Assembly (NCBI GenBank): GCA_016935715.1
Contig: JAFGQJ010000012.1
Location: 1-7,617 of the forward strand
DNA from: Spirochaetales bacterium
GTDB lineage: Bacteria > Spirochaetota > Spirochaetia > SZUA-6 > DRHE01
Reading direction: 5' to 3'
DNA: 7,617 nucleotides
The notes under the pieces were generated by a model, which saw only the letters and a program-made list of their open reading frames with translations, was not told the origin of the DNA and searched no databases. A program made the position numbers and the translations under genes. This document shows, one piece after another, positions 1 through 6,600 of the stretch. Position 1 is the first letter of the stretch, and each line of letters starts with the position of its first letter.

Positions 1-195
1 CCCCGCCGCCGCCTCGGCAAGGCGGCGCCGTCGTTCTCCATCGGTGACGACCACGAAGCGCCACTCCTGGCGATTGCTGGCAGAAGGAGCCAGCCTGGCG
101 GCTTCCAGCACCCGCTCCAGCTTCTGCTTTTCAACCGGTTTGTCGAGATAGGCGCGAACACTCTTGCGGGCACGAATCGCTGCATATACGTCCAT
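1..195 (-). CDS. Nitroreductase family protein, N-terminal part (runs off window edge)
   Basis: This is the first 65 codons of a nitroreductase-family flavoenzyme; the rest lies beyond base 1. The N-terminus shows the family's FMN-phosphate contact region (AIRARKSVRAYLDKPV, residues 6-21). The second conserved block follows (RLAPSASNRQEWRFVVVTD, residues 34-52), the usual APSA-N-Q-W-F-V pattern. Such enzymes are cytosolic, bind FMN and use NAD(P)H to reduce nitro compounds, quinones or similar electrophiles; the substrate cannot be told from this fragment. The ATG at 195 is well supported by an AGAGAGG Shine-Dalgarno sequence at 204-210, 8 nt upstream. It lies 20 nt after the thioesterase stop, so it is probably the sixth gene of the minus-strand operon. 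The family call is firm; the subfamily is not determinable. Confidence 0.88.
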   Translation of the reverse strand, partial: MDVYAAIRARKSVRAYLDKPVEKQKLERVLEAARLAPSASNRQEWRFVVVTDGERRRRLAEAAAG

Positions 196-215
196 GATGT
201 TTTCCTCTCTTCCCC

Positions 216-698
216 CTACATTTTGAGAAACCGTGCGCTGGCTGTGGCCACCGTCTGTCCCGATTGATCGCGAATGCTGGCTTCGGTTTCCATGATTCGG
301 GATTTCACCCGGGTGACCCGGCCGCTGACCCGTATCCGCTGCCCCACCTCCACCGGTTTGAGGTAGCGGATCTGGATATCCACGGTCACCCCGTTTACCG
401 CTTCGCTGATGCAGGAGTGGGCCATGGTCTCGTCCATCAGCATGGCCAGGAAGCCTCCGTGGGTGATCTTTCTCCACCCGGTGAAATAGTCCGGGATGGT
501 ACACTCGGTTTCCGCGCGTCCCCGCTCCGGATAGCGGTACTCGAGCTTCAGCCCCCGGCTGTTTTGCTTCCCGCAGCAGAAACAGTGATCGTCCCTGCTG
601 ATTTCTCCAGTCCTGTCTGCGGGATCTGTTTCCCTCGCCTCTTCGCGCATGGACCCATCATAACCAGCAGCGCCCCTTACTGGCAACCGCCTGCGCAT
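216..698 (-). CDS. PaaI-like hot-dog fold thioesterase
   Basis: Predicted cytosolic acyl-CoA thioesterase of the PaaI/4HBT hot-dog superfamily. The protein is 160 aa from the ATG at 698, or 144 aa from the ATG at 650. A Cys-rich opening (HCFCCGKQNSRGL, residues 38-50) precedes the hot-dog domain. The core helix motif ITHGGFLAMLMDETMA (residues 78-93) carries the HGG turn and the Asp-Glu pair (D89, E90) typical of this family's active site. The strand VDIQIRYLKPVEVGQ and the C-terminal segment ATASARFLKM complete the fold. The 698 start directly abuts the upstream stop (TGAATG), which suits translational re-initiation. The 650 start leaves a shorter N-terminus more typical of the family; neither has a good Shine-Dalgarno sequence. 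The natural thioester is unknown. Neighbouring FAH and nitroreductase genes suggest a role in organic-acid or aromatic metabolism, by inference only. Confidence 0.87.
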   Translation of the reverse strand: MRRRLPVRGAAGYDGSMREEARETDPADRTGEISRDDHCFCCGKQNSRGLKLEYRYPERGRAETECTIPDYFTGWRKITHGGFLAMLMDETMAHSCISEAVNGVTVDIQIRYLKPVEVGQRIRVSGRVTRVKSRIMETEASIRDQSGQTVATASARFLKM

Positions 699-1208
699 TC
701 ACCGCGGACGCGCTCCATCGGCCGCCCCGTCCTCCTCGGCATTGCCCGGACGGAACAGGATATACTTCCTTATAGTGAAATTCACGGCAAACACCAGAAC
801 GCTGGATACGGTCTTGGAGATCAGGTAGTGCAGGCGGAGGATCTCCGTGAAGAACCACATCGAGGCGACCATGACCCCCATGCCGATGACTCCGGTCATG
901 CCAAAGGCAATGAACTCACCGATGCGGCTCTTGATCCGGCGATGTTTGAAGATCCACAGCACGCTCAGCAGGTAGGTCACGGCCAGGCCGGCGACAAAGG
1001 CGAAAACGGCAGACACCAGATAGTAGAGCCCCGCGATCTCGGTGAGCAGAGCCAGGGTGCCGAAATCCGCCCAGAATCCCAGGTGGGAGGCCGCAATCGA
1101 ACGGAGCAGCTGGACCGCGGTTCGATCGGTCCTCTTGATGAGAAGGGAATGCAGACGTGAACGTATCCTTCCGGACATCGCTGCCGCGCCCGACAAAGGC
1201 CTACTCAT
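699..1208 (-). CDS. GtrA-family four-helix membrane protein
   Basis: Small integral membrane protein of about 169 aa with four hydrophobic helices. The first two are roughly WADFGTLALLTEIAGL and the segment around LVSAVFAFVAGLAVTYLL. A short basic loop (KHRRIKSR) separates them from the third and fourth. The last helix ends in NFTIRKYILF, matching the N-x-x-x-R-K-x-x-x-F signature of GtrA-like proteins. Members are associated with flipping or handling lipid-linked sugars for cell-surface polysaccharide; no glycosyltransferase gene is visible here, so the role is open. I chose the ATG at 1208 because it overlaps the FAH stop (ATGAGTAG), implying coupling. Alternatives are ATG at 1178 and GTG at 1232; none has a convincing Shine-Dalgarno sequence. 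The cytoplasmic N-terminal extension before helix 1 is basic and longer than usual. Confidence 0.85.
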   Translation of the reverse strand: MSRPLSGAAAMSGRIRSRLHSLLIKRTDRTAVQLLRSIAASHLGFWADFGTLALLTEIAGLYYLVSAVFAFVAGLAVTYLLSVLWIFKHRRIKSRIGEFIAFGMTGVIGMGVMVASMWFFTEILRLHYLISKTVSSVLVFAVNFTIRKYILFRPGNAEEDGAADGARPR

Positions 1209-1920
1209 CCCGCACGGGATTGCGCAGGACACCGATGCCTTCGATCTCCACCTCTACCACGTCCCCCGCCTGCATCGGGCCCACACCGCTCGGGGTCCCG
1301 GTGGAGATGATGTCCCCTGCCTCCAGGGTGAAATTCCTGGAAACGAAGGAGAGAACCTCGGGAATCGAAAAGATCATGTAGCTGGTATTGGAGCTCTGAA
1401 CGGTCCTGCCGTTCAACCGGCAGCGGATGTCGCGGCTCTGGGGATCCCCCAGATCCTCGGGACGCACGATGCAAGGGCCGATCGGCCCGAAGGTATCGAA
1501 GGACTTGCCCCGGAACCAACCGGAGCGATCCGCATTCTGTATGTTGCGCTGGCTCACGTCATTGTAGCAGCTGAATCCATAGATGTGGTCCCAGGCCTCG
1601 CCGGGCTCCACGTCCTTGCAGCGATCCCGGATGATGACGGCAAGCTCCGCCTCGTAGTCCACGCGAAAATCCGGGAAGCCGTAGCTTCTGGCGAAAGCGG
1701 GTATGAGGATAGGCTGATCCGGTCCGATCAGCGTGTTGGGTGTCTTCGGGAACAGGATGGGCTCCTGCGGGATTTCCTTGGTAAATCCTCGAACATTCAC
1801 CTGGTCGCTTTCCGCGATGTGATCGCGGTAGTTAAGCCCGAGGGCGATGATCTTGCTCGGCGCTACGGTGTAGGAGCGACCGCTGTCTGCTCCGCAGAAA
1901 TAAATCGGCAACTCGATCAT
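1201..1920 (-). CDS. Fumarylacetoacetate hydrolase (FAH) family protein
   Basis: A 239-aa, single-domain, metal-dependent enzyme of the FAH superfamily, which hydrolyses C-C bonds in acylpyruvates or isomerises/decarboxylates related oxo-acids. The signature blocks are in order: GLNYRDH (residues 28-34), DYEAEL with metal-ligand acids E90 and E92, YNDVSQRNIQ with D121 as the third ligand, RGKSFDTFGPIGP (137-149) and STGTPSGVG (206-214). All expected metal ligands are present, so the protein looks active. The length suits short FAH proteins such as acylpyruvases, but the sequence does not distinguish fumarylpyruvate, acylpyruvate or 5-carboxymethyl-2-hydroxymuconate-type substrates. The ATG overlaps the upstream stop as ATGA (1917-1920) and has a strong GGAGGAG Shine-Dalgarno sequence, so it is translationally coupled to the 80-aa gene. 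Confidence 0.93.
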   Translation of the reverse strand: MIELPIYFCGADSGRSYTVAPSKIIALGLNYRDHIAESDQVNVRGFTKEIPQEPILFPKTPNTLIGPDQPILIPAFARSYGFPDFRVDYEAELAVIIRDRCKDVEPGEAWDHIYGFSCYNDVSQRNIQNADRSGWFRGKSFDTFGPIGPCIVRPEDLGDPQSRDIRCRLNGRTVQSSNTSYMIFSIPEVLSFVSRNFTLEAGDIISTGTPSGVGPMQAGDVVEVEIEGIGVLRNPVRDE

Positions 1921-2159
1921 AGGACATGCTCCTCCAGCTCATCCCGCCAGAGCTGTTCAAGGTAGTAGCGGGTGATGTCCTCCCCCTTCAGATTTTCCGT
2001 GGCAATGCGAAACACCCTGTAGACGATCATCCTTGCCGTGGGCAGGGGAGGCGTCAGGGGATAACCGTTGATGTCCACCAGTTGATTGATGGACAGGGTG
2101 TGTTCGATCTCCCGGCTGTCCCCCTCCGGATACATGATCTGGCGGGTGGTCAGATGCAT
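1917..2159 (-). CDS. Conserved-position hypothetical protein, 80 aa
   Basis: I do not recognise this protein. It is an 80-aa, soluble-looking, acidic protein with no signal peptide, membrane helix or Cys motif. The N-terminal half (MHLTTRQIMYPEGD, then SINQLVDINGYPL) looks strand-rich. After a PLTPPLP proline hinge (residues 34-40) it has a likely amphipathic helical C-terminus ending in a run of Glu and Leu (LEQLWRDELEEHVL). It starts 19 nt after the NTPase stop and its stop overlaps the FAH ATG by 4 nt. That position, and the strong FAH Shine-Dalgarno sequence within its end, argue that it is a real translated gene. A small accessory or regulatory protein for the FAH enzyme is a guess. Confidence that it is coding is moderate to good; function is unknown. 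Confidence 0.7.
   Translation of the reverse strand: MHLTTRQIMYPEGDSREIEHTLSINQLVDINGYPLTPPLPTARMIVYRVFRIATENLKGEDITRYYLEQLWRDELEEHVL
1929..1935 (-). promoter_or_regulatory. Shine-Dalgarno site of the FAH gene
   Basis: GGAGGAG on the minus strand, 8 nt before the ATG at 1920 and inside the coding end of the 80-aa gene. It fixes the FAH start and indicates that FAH can be initiated strongly even though it overlaps the preceding gene. Confidence 0.75.
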
Positions 2160-2178
2160 AGTGGATGCTACCCGGATT

Positions 2179-2730
2179 TCAGCTTCGGTTCAAGTTTCTC
2201 CCGGGCCCGTGCGTTCCGGGTCCGTGTGTTCCGGATCCCCCTGCGATCTCCACCAGGCTGTAGCCCCCGATGCCGAAGCGGGCACAGACCTCCTCCACGA
2301 AGCCGCTTCTGATGACGATGTACAGCTGCAGCCGGAGCTCCGAAGCCAGCACCGCACGCAGTCCGGCGGACAACCCTCCCCCCTCCAGCTCGAGGGGGCC
2401 GATCTCATCGACGATGATCGGACCTGCGCCGCCGGCCGCCTCGATCAGCCAGGAATTCCCAGCCTGCAGGCCCTCTGCTGAAAAGAGGAACCGTCCCACC
2501 CTCCCGCCGACTCTCCATCCCGGCGGCTCGTTTCCGGCAAGCCGGGCAAAGGGAATCGTCTCGGAGAGCGGCAGCCGCACGGCGTCGTAACCGATCCTCT
2601 TTCCCTGCCGGAAGATCTTGGCCAGCAGCAACCCGGCGCAACCGGGATGCCCGGCGGCCAGCCGGCGGCACCAGCGGGTCTTTCCGGAGTCGATGGGTCC
2701 GGTCACTATCGTCAGACGCCTGTCCGCCAT
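2179..2730 (-). CDS. THEP1-family nucleoside-triphosphatase (P-loop NTPase)
   Basis: A 183-aa P-loop protein resembling the THEP1/NTPase_1 family, whose members hydrolyse nucleoside triphosphates, with a physiological role poorly known. Walker A is GPIDSGKT at residues 11-18, close to the N-terminus. The stretch GLLLAKIFRQGKRIGYDAV is the family's strand and loop before the nucleotide-sensing region. Walker B is IIVDEIGPLEL with D108-E109, and the catalytic Glu is present. Starts possible in this frame are ATG 2730 and ATG 2757. I chose 2730 because it places the P-loop where the family has it and because a candidate leader ORF stops 5 nt upstream. A much longer open frame extends upstream, but only as antisense to the lipoprotein. 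The C-terminus ends in an odd GTHGP repeat tail. It is the first confident gene of the minus-strand operon. Confidence 0.8.
   Translation of the reverse strand: MADRRLTIVTGPIDSGKTRWCRRLAAGHPGCAGLLLAKIFRQGKRIGYDAVRLPLSETIPFARLAGNEPPGWRVGGRVGRFLFSAEGLQAGNSWLIEAAGGAGPIIVDEIGPLELEGGGLSAGLRAVLASELRLQLYIVIRSGFVEEVCARFGIGGYSLVEIAGGSGTHGPGTHGPGRNLNRS
2206..2235 (-). repeat. 15-bp tandem repeat encoding GTHGP twice
   Basis: Two adjacent 15-bp units, 2206-2220 and 2221-2235, differ at only three positions. They sit at the very end of the NTPase gene and encode a 5-residue Gly-Thr-His-Gly-Pro unit twice, making a flexible His-containing tail beyond the catalytic domain. This could be slippage-prone DNA. 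Confidence 0.7.
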
Positions 2731-2735
2731 CACCA

Positions 2736-2858
2736 CTACGATCCGTTCGCAGGGCATGGTACCTGAGATTCCGCCGCCTGGGCAAGCCTCATAACGACCG
2801 CAGCGCGGCCCGCCGCCCGCACCTCGCCGGGAACTGCGAGAATCCGTTGTCGCGGCAT
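2736..2858 (-). CDS. Candidate 40-aa leader ORF upstream of the NTPase
   Basis: On the minus strand a run of six Gs preceded by A (2861-2867) places an AGG core 6 nt before ATG 2858. The ORF runs 40 codons, beginning MPRQRILAVPGEV, and stops with TAG at 2736-2738, 5 nt before the proposed NTPase ATG at 2730. It sits about 40 nt downstream of the likely start site implied by the TATAAT at 2905-2910. The product is Ala/Arg-rich with no recognisable domain, so it may be only chance reading of GC-rich leader DNA. If translated, it could couple or modulate NTPase translation. Low confidence that it is a gene. Confidence 0.25.
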   Translation of the reverse strand: MPRQRILAVPGEVRAAGRAAVVMRLAQAAESQVPCPANGS

Positions 2859-2897
2859 TTCCCCCCTGCCGGCTAGTGGATTTCTCGACCGGACCGA

Positions 2898-2903
2898 TAT
2901 AGT
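2898..2903 (+). promoter_or_regulatory. Possible -10 box for the divergent lipoprotein gene
   Basis: TATAGT (5 of 6 matches to TATAAT) on the plus strand, 34 nt upstream of the lipoprotein ATG. It nearly abuts the minus-strand TATAAT (2905-2910), so the two promoters would be back to back in the same AT-rich island. No convincing -35 is seen. Confidence 0.3.
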
Positions 2904-2904
2904 A

Positions 2905-2910
2905 ATTATA
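2905..2910 (-). promoter_or_regulatory. Probable -10 box for the minus-strand operon
   Basis: A perfect TATAAT on the minus strand lies in a small AT-rich island (2897-2912) within otherwise GC-rich DNA, about 175 nt upstream of the proposed NTPase start. No good TTGACA-like -35 is visible 16-18 nt upstream, so an activator or non-standard -35 may be involved. The surrounding 2739-2937 intergenic stretch otherwise holds only the candidate leader ORF and the divergent promoter region. Confidence 0.4.
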
Positions 2911-2937
2911 GATGACGTTACGAAAGGGTCCCGACCG

Positions 2938-3606
2938 ATGAAGCACATCCGCCGAGCCGTTGTCCCCGCCCTGCTGCTGGCCGTTCTCGGCTCCTGCGTA
3001 ATGGTACCTTCCCGGGTTGCCCGGGAAGGGATCAATCCTGCCGCCGGGGAAACCGAAGACCTGCGCCGGAAACTGGCCGAAGGGGGCAACTATGTTCTGG
3101 GCAAAGATGAGCTGATCATTCGGGGGAAACGCTTCAACATGGACTGCACCGGGGCGGTGCTGGCCATCTACTACTATGCCGGGATCGACCTGGCCCGGGA
3201 TTTCAACCGGTACACGGGCAACGGGGTGAGCCGGCTGTACAAGAGCCTGGAAGCGAAGGGTCTTCTGTACTACACTCGTCTTCCCGTCACGGGGGACATC
3301 ATCTTCTGGGACAACACCTACGACCGAAACGAAGACGGACGCTGGAATGATCCGCTGACCCACGTGGGCATGGTCATGAACGTCTCCGAGGACGGGAGCG
3401 TGCAGTACGTGCACCTCAACTACCGCCGCGGCATCATCATCGAAAACATGAATCTCTATCAGCCGGAGATCCATCAACGAATGGAGAAGGGGCAGATGCG
3501 GATCGTCAATTCCCCGATCCGAATGAAGCAGGCCGGAAACCCGCATCCGCGCAACTGGCTCTCCGGGCAGCTTTTCAGGAACTTCGGTATGGGGTACCTG
3601 TTCTGA
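2938..3606 (+). CDS. CHAP/NlpC-P60-like cysteine hydrolase lipoprotein
   Basis: A 222-aa predicted lipoprotein. A basic N-terminus (MKHIRR) and hydrophobic segment end in LGSC, with Cys20 as the likely lipidated residue, so it should be anchored in the membrane facing the periplasm or outside. The mature part resembles CHAP/NlpC-P60 papain-like hydrolases. Cys70 in FNMDCTGAVLAIYYYAG starts the helix expected for the nucleophile; LPVTGDIIFWD is the conserved strand block; His142 in LTHVGMV is the second catalytic residue. H159 or N161 (VHLNY) could be the third. Between strand and His sits DRNEDGRWND (129-138), like a calcium-binding loop. Likely role is cell-wall peptide amidase/endopeptidase activity, by family. 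The AAAGGG Shine-Dalgarno sequence is about 9 nt before the ATG. It is divergent from the operon and convergent with the kinase. Confidence 0.82.
   Translation: MKHIRRAVVPALLLAVLGSCVMVPSRVAREGINPAAGETEDLRRKLAEGGNYVLGKDELIIRGKRFNMDCTGAVLAIYYYAGIDLARDFNRYTGNGVSRLYKSLEAKGLLYYTRLPVTGDIIFWDNTYDRNEDGRWNDPLTHVGMVMNVSEDGSVQYVHLNYRRGIIIENMNLYQPEIHQRMEKGQMRIVNSPIRMKQAGNPHPRNWLSGQLFRNFGMGYLF
3007..3029. repeat. Perfect 10-bp inverted repeat (hairpin) inside the lipoprotein gene
   Basis: CCTTCCCGGG (3007-3016) and its exact reverse complement CCCGGGAAGG (3020-3029) flank a 3-nt TTG loop. It falls at codons 24-31, immediately after the lipobox Cys. The stem is 70% GC, so a stable RNA hairpin is expected in the mRNA. 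There is no T-run after it, so it is not a standard terminator. Confidence 0.8.
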
Positions 3607-3620
3607 GCTCTCGCCGGCAG

Positions 3621-6600
3621 CTAGCCGCTGTCCAGCAACTGCCGAACTTTCTGGATGAGAACGAGAGGAGCGAACGGTTTCTCCAGCAACTGGATCCGGC
3701 CATCCTGTCCGGCAGAGGAGAAAAGACCCGCGTCTGCGTATCCCGAGATGAACAGGACCTTCATCTCCGGTCGAGTTTCGGCCAGGCGATCGGCAAGCTG
3801 TTTTCCATTCATGCCTCCCGGCATGATCACATCGGTGATCATCAGCTCAATCGGTTCGCAGCGCCCGGCCGCGATCTCGAGCGCCTCGGTTCCACGAGCG
3901 GCAGCCAGTACCGTGTACCCGTATTCCCCCAACACCCTGGCGGCCAGCTGTCGCACCATCTGTTCATCCTCGACCAGGAGGATCGTTTCGCTGCCGTAAA
4001 GCCTCTCCCCGGGCCCGGCCGCGGCGGCCTTTGTCTCCGCAGAGGCCTTTGTCTCCGCGGCTCCCTTCCTCCGGGGAAGATAGATGGTGAAGCTCGTTCC
4101 CTCACCCGGCGCGCTGTTCACCAGGATCGTTCCGTTGCTCTGGTGCACGATCCCGTACACCGTTGCCAGCCCCAGCCCCGTGCCCTTGCCCGTCTCTTTC
4201 GTGGTGAAAAACGGCTCGAACAGCCGGCGTCGGGTTTCCACATCCATGCCGCTTCCCGTGTCGCGCACGGTCAGCGCAATATACTCGCCGTCGGCCACTG
4301 CCAGTGTCGCCGGGGAGCTCTTCCGCCCGACCACGACATTGGCCGTCTCGAGGCTCAGCGTGCCGCCGCCGGACATGGCGTCCCGGGCGTTGACGATGAG
4401 GTTCAGGATGATCTGTTCGATCTGCCCGGGATCCGCCAGGACCGTATACAGATCCTCCTGCAACTCGACAACCAGCTCTATTTGCTCACCGATCAGCCGC
4501 TGCAGCATCTCCTGCATCTTGAGGATGATGTCGTTCAGATTGATGTTGCGGGGCTGCAGGACCTGCTTGCGGCTGAAGGCGAGCAGCTGGCGGGTCAGGC
4601 GCGCAGCCTGTTCCGAAGCCCTTTTGATCCCCTCGAGGTCGCTGTAAGACGGATCGCCGCTGTCGGTGCGCCGCAACAGCAGTTCGGTATATCCCTTGAT
4701 CGCGGTCAGCAGATTGTTGAAATCGTGGGCGATGCCTCCGGCCAGCTTTCCCACCGCCTCCATCTTCTGCGCCTGCAGCAGCTGCTCCTGTGTCTCCTGC
4801 AGCTCCTCCAGGCTCTCCCTGAGATCCTCCACCAGCTTCGCCTTTCTCCAGGCCATGGCCATCTGGTTGGCGAAGGCCGTAACAGTGGGAATGTCATCGG
4901 AACCGAGATCCCTGGATTGGACGGACAGCATGCCCAGCACCCGGTCCTCCAGCACCATGGGAGCCGAAACGGCCTGGGATACCTTCACAACCTCGAGAAT
5001 CTGGTCGATCAGAGGCGGCTCCAGCTTCGCGAAGCTGCGCTGGAACGACTCCCGAGCCGTGCTGAATATCGCCTGCCTGCCTCTGACCACCTCGGCCAGC
5101 GCCTGTCCCTCCACCACGGGAAGAGAGACCAGATCCAGATCGATCCGCATCAATCCTCTTAATTTTTCCAGAATCGCAGCATCGTAGCTGGTGTAGGCAA
5201 GGTCGAGGGTTTGCCGCTCTTCATCGAGCAGAAAGACCACCGAATGGAATCCGAACTGCATGAATCGCTGCCCCGCGGTCACGAACACCGCTTCCGCCGA
5301 CTGAGCCTGTTCCATGGCCGCGCTGGCACTGTTCAGAGCCTGCAGCAGCCGCTCGGTTCGCTTGCGGGCACTGATGTCGGTGACGATGCCGAGCAGAGCC
5401 TGCTGATCGCCGTAGTTGATGAGCTTGGTGTTGATGATCACATCCAGGCGCTGGTTCGTCCTGGTGCGCAGCATGTACTCGTAGGGCGGAACCTCCTCCC
5501 CGGCCAAATGACTCGTGAAGATGCTCTTTATCCGATCCACGTCTTGCGGATCGATGAGGGTGAGAAAACCGAACTCCTGATCGTAGAACTCTTCACGGCT
5601 GTACCCCATCACCTCTTCGCACTTGCGATTTGCATAGACCACGCGTCCCTGACTGTTGATGAAGATCATATTCGGTGACTGCTCGGCCAGGTTGCGGAAC
5701 TTCTCCTCGGATTCCCTCAAGTCCCGTTCGGCATGGCGCCGTTCGGACAGCTCCCGTGCCACGGTCTCGTAGAGCCTGGCGTTGTGCATGGCCGCCGCCA
5801 CCTGGTCAGCGATCGTGCTCAACAGCAACTGCTCCTGCTCGCCGTAGGTGCGGGACTGATAGGTCTGAATGCAGATAACGCCGATGACCCTGCTGCCGAC
5901 AAGCATGGGCACCCCGAGCCAGGAGGCGGGCATTTTCAGGGTGCCGTACAGCTGCGGCTTGGGCACATCCGGGGGGATACGATTGAAATCCGCAATCAAC
6001 AGCGGCTTCTTGTTTTCGATCACCCAGGAAGTGAGACCGGCGCCCAACCGCTGCCGATCCGGCGGTTCGCGGATTCCTTCGTCCACCTGCAGACGGAACT
6101 CCAGCTCGTTGGTATCCTCGTCGTACAGCGCAACGAAGAACGCGTCCGAGCGAAACAGGGGGGTCACCTCCTGATAGACCGTTTCCATCAGCACATCGAT
6201 CTCCAGGGTTCTGTTCACCGCGGCGGCAATCCTGTTGACGACCCGCAGCCTGGCCTCCCGCTCCTTCAGCGGATTGAGCAGCTGCCGGACGATCACGCCG
6301 AATCCGATCAACGAGACGCCTACGGTGTTGGTGATCGACATGATGGGGAAGGCCAGATTCAGGATTCCCCCGAAAAAGATGCCGAGAAGCAGGATCAGCG
6401 CGCTGAAGGCAAAATAACGCTCCCTGACGTGGCGGCCGTTGCGCAGGAACAGGAACAGGGACCAGATCAGGAAGGTGATCGGCACCGGGCAGAGCATCAG
6501 AGCGAGTGGACTGAGTTGCATGGTACAGGAACCGTTGGACACCAGCCGGGAGTCCAAGACGATGCGGTGTCGAAAAAGCCAAACAGAGGAGGCGGCTGCA

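Noticed and set aside
264..1965. Long plus-strand open frames (264-1160 and 1042-1965)
   Set aside because: They are antisense to the thioesterase, GtrA and FAH genes, whose family motifs are intact on the minus strand.
2179..3546. 455-aa minus-strand open frame containing the NTPase
   Set aside because: Its N-terminal two-thirds run antisense through the lipoprotein gene, which has a clear lipobox and Cys-His hydrolase motifs. The extension has no domain signal; the NTPase starts at 2730 or 2757.
3607..3627. Small hairpin (CGGC-AGCTA-GCCG) between the convergent stops, as a terminator
   Set aside because: Only a 4-bp stem with no T-run on either strand; too weak to call.
4143..5162. 339-aa plus-strand open frame
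   Set aside because: Antisense to the HisKA/HATPase and second GAF parts of the kinase. The translation is rich in Gln, His, Leu and Arg with no fold-like pattern, typical of GC-rich shadow frames.
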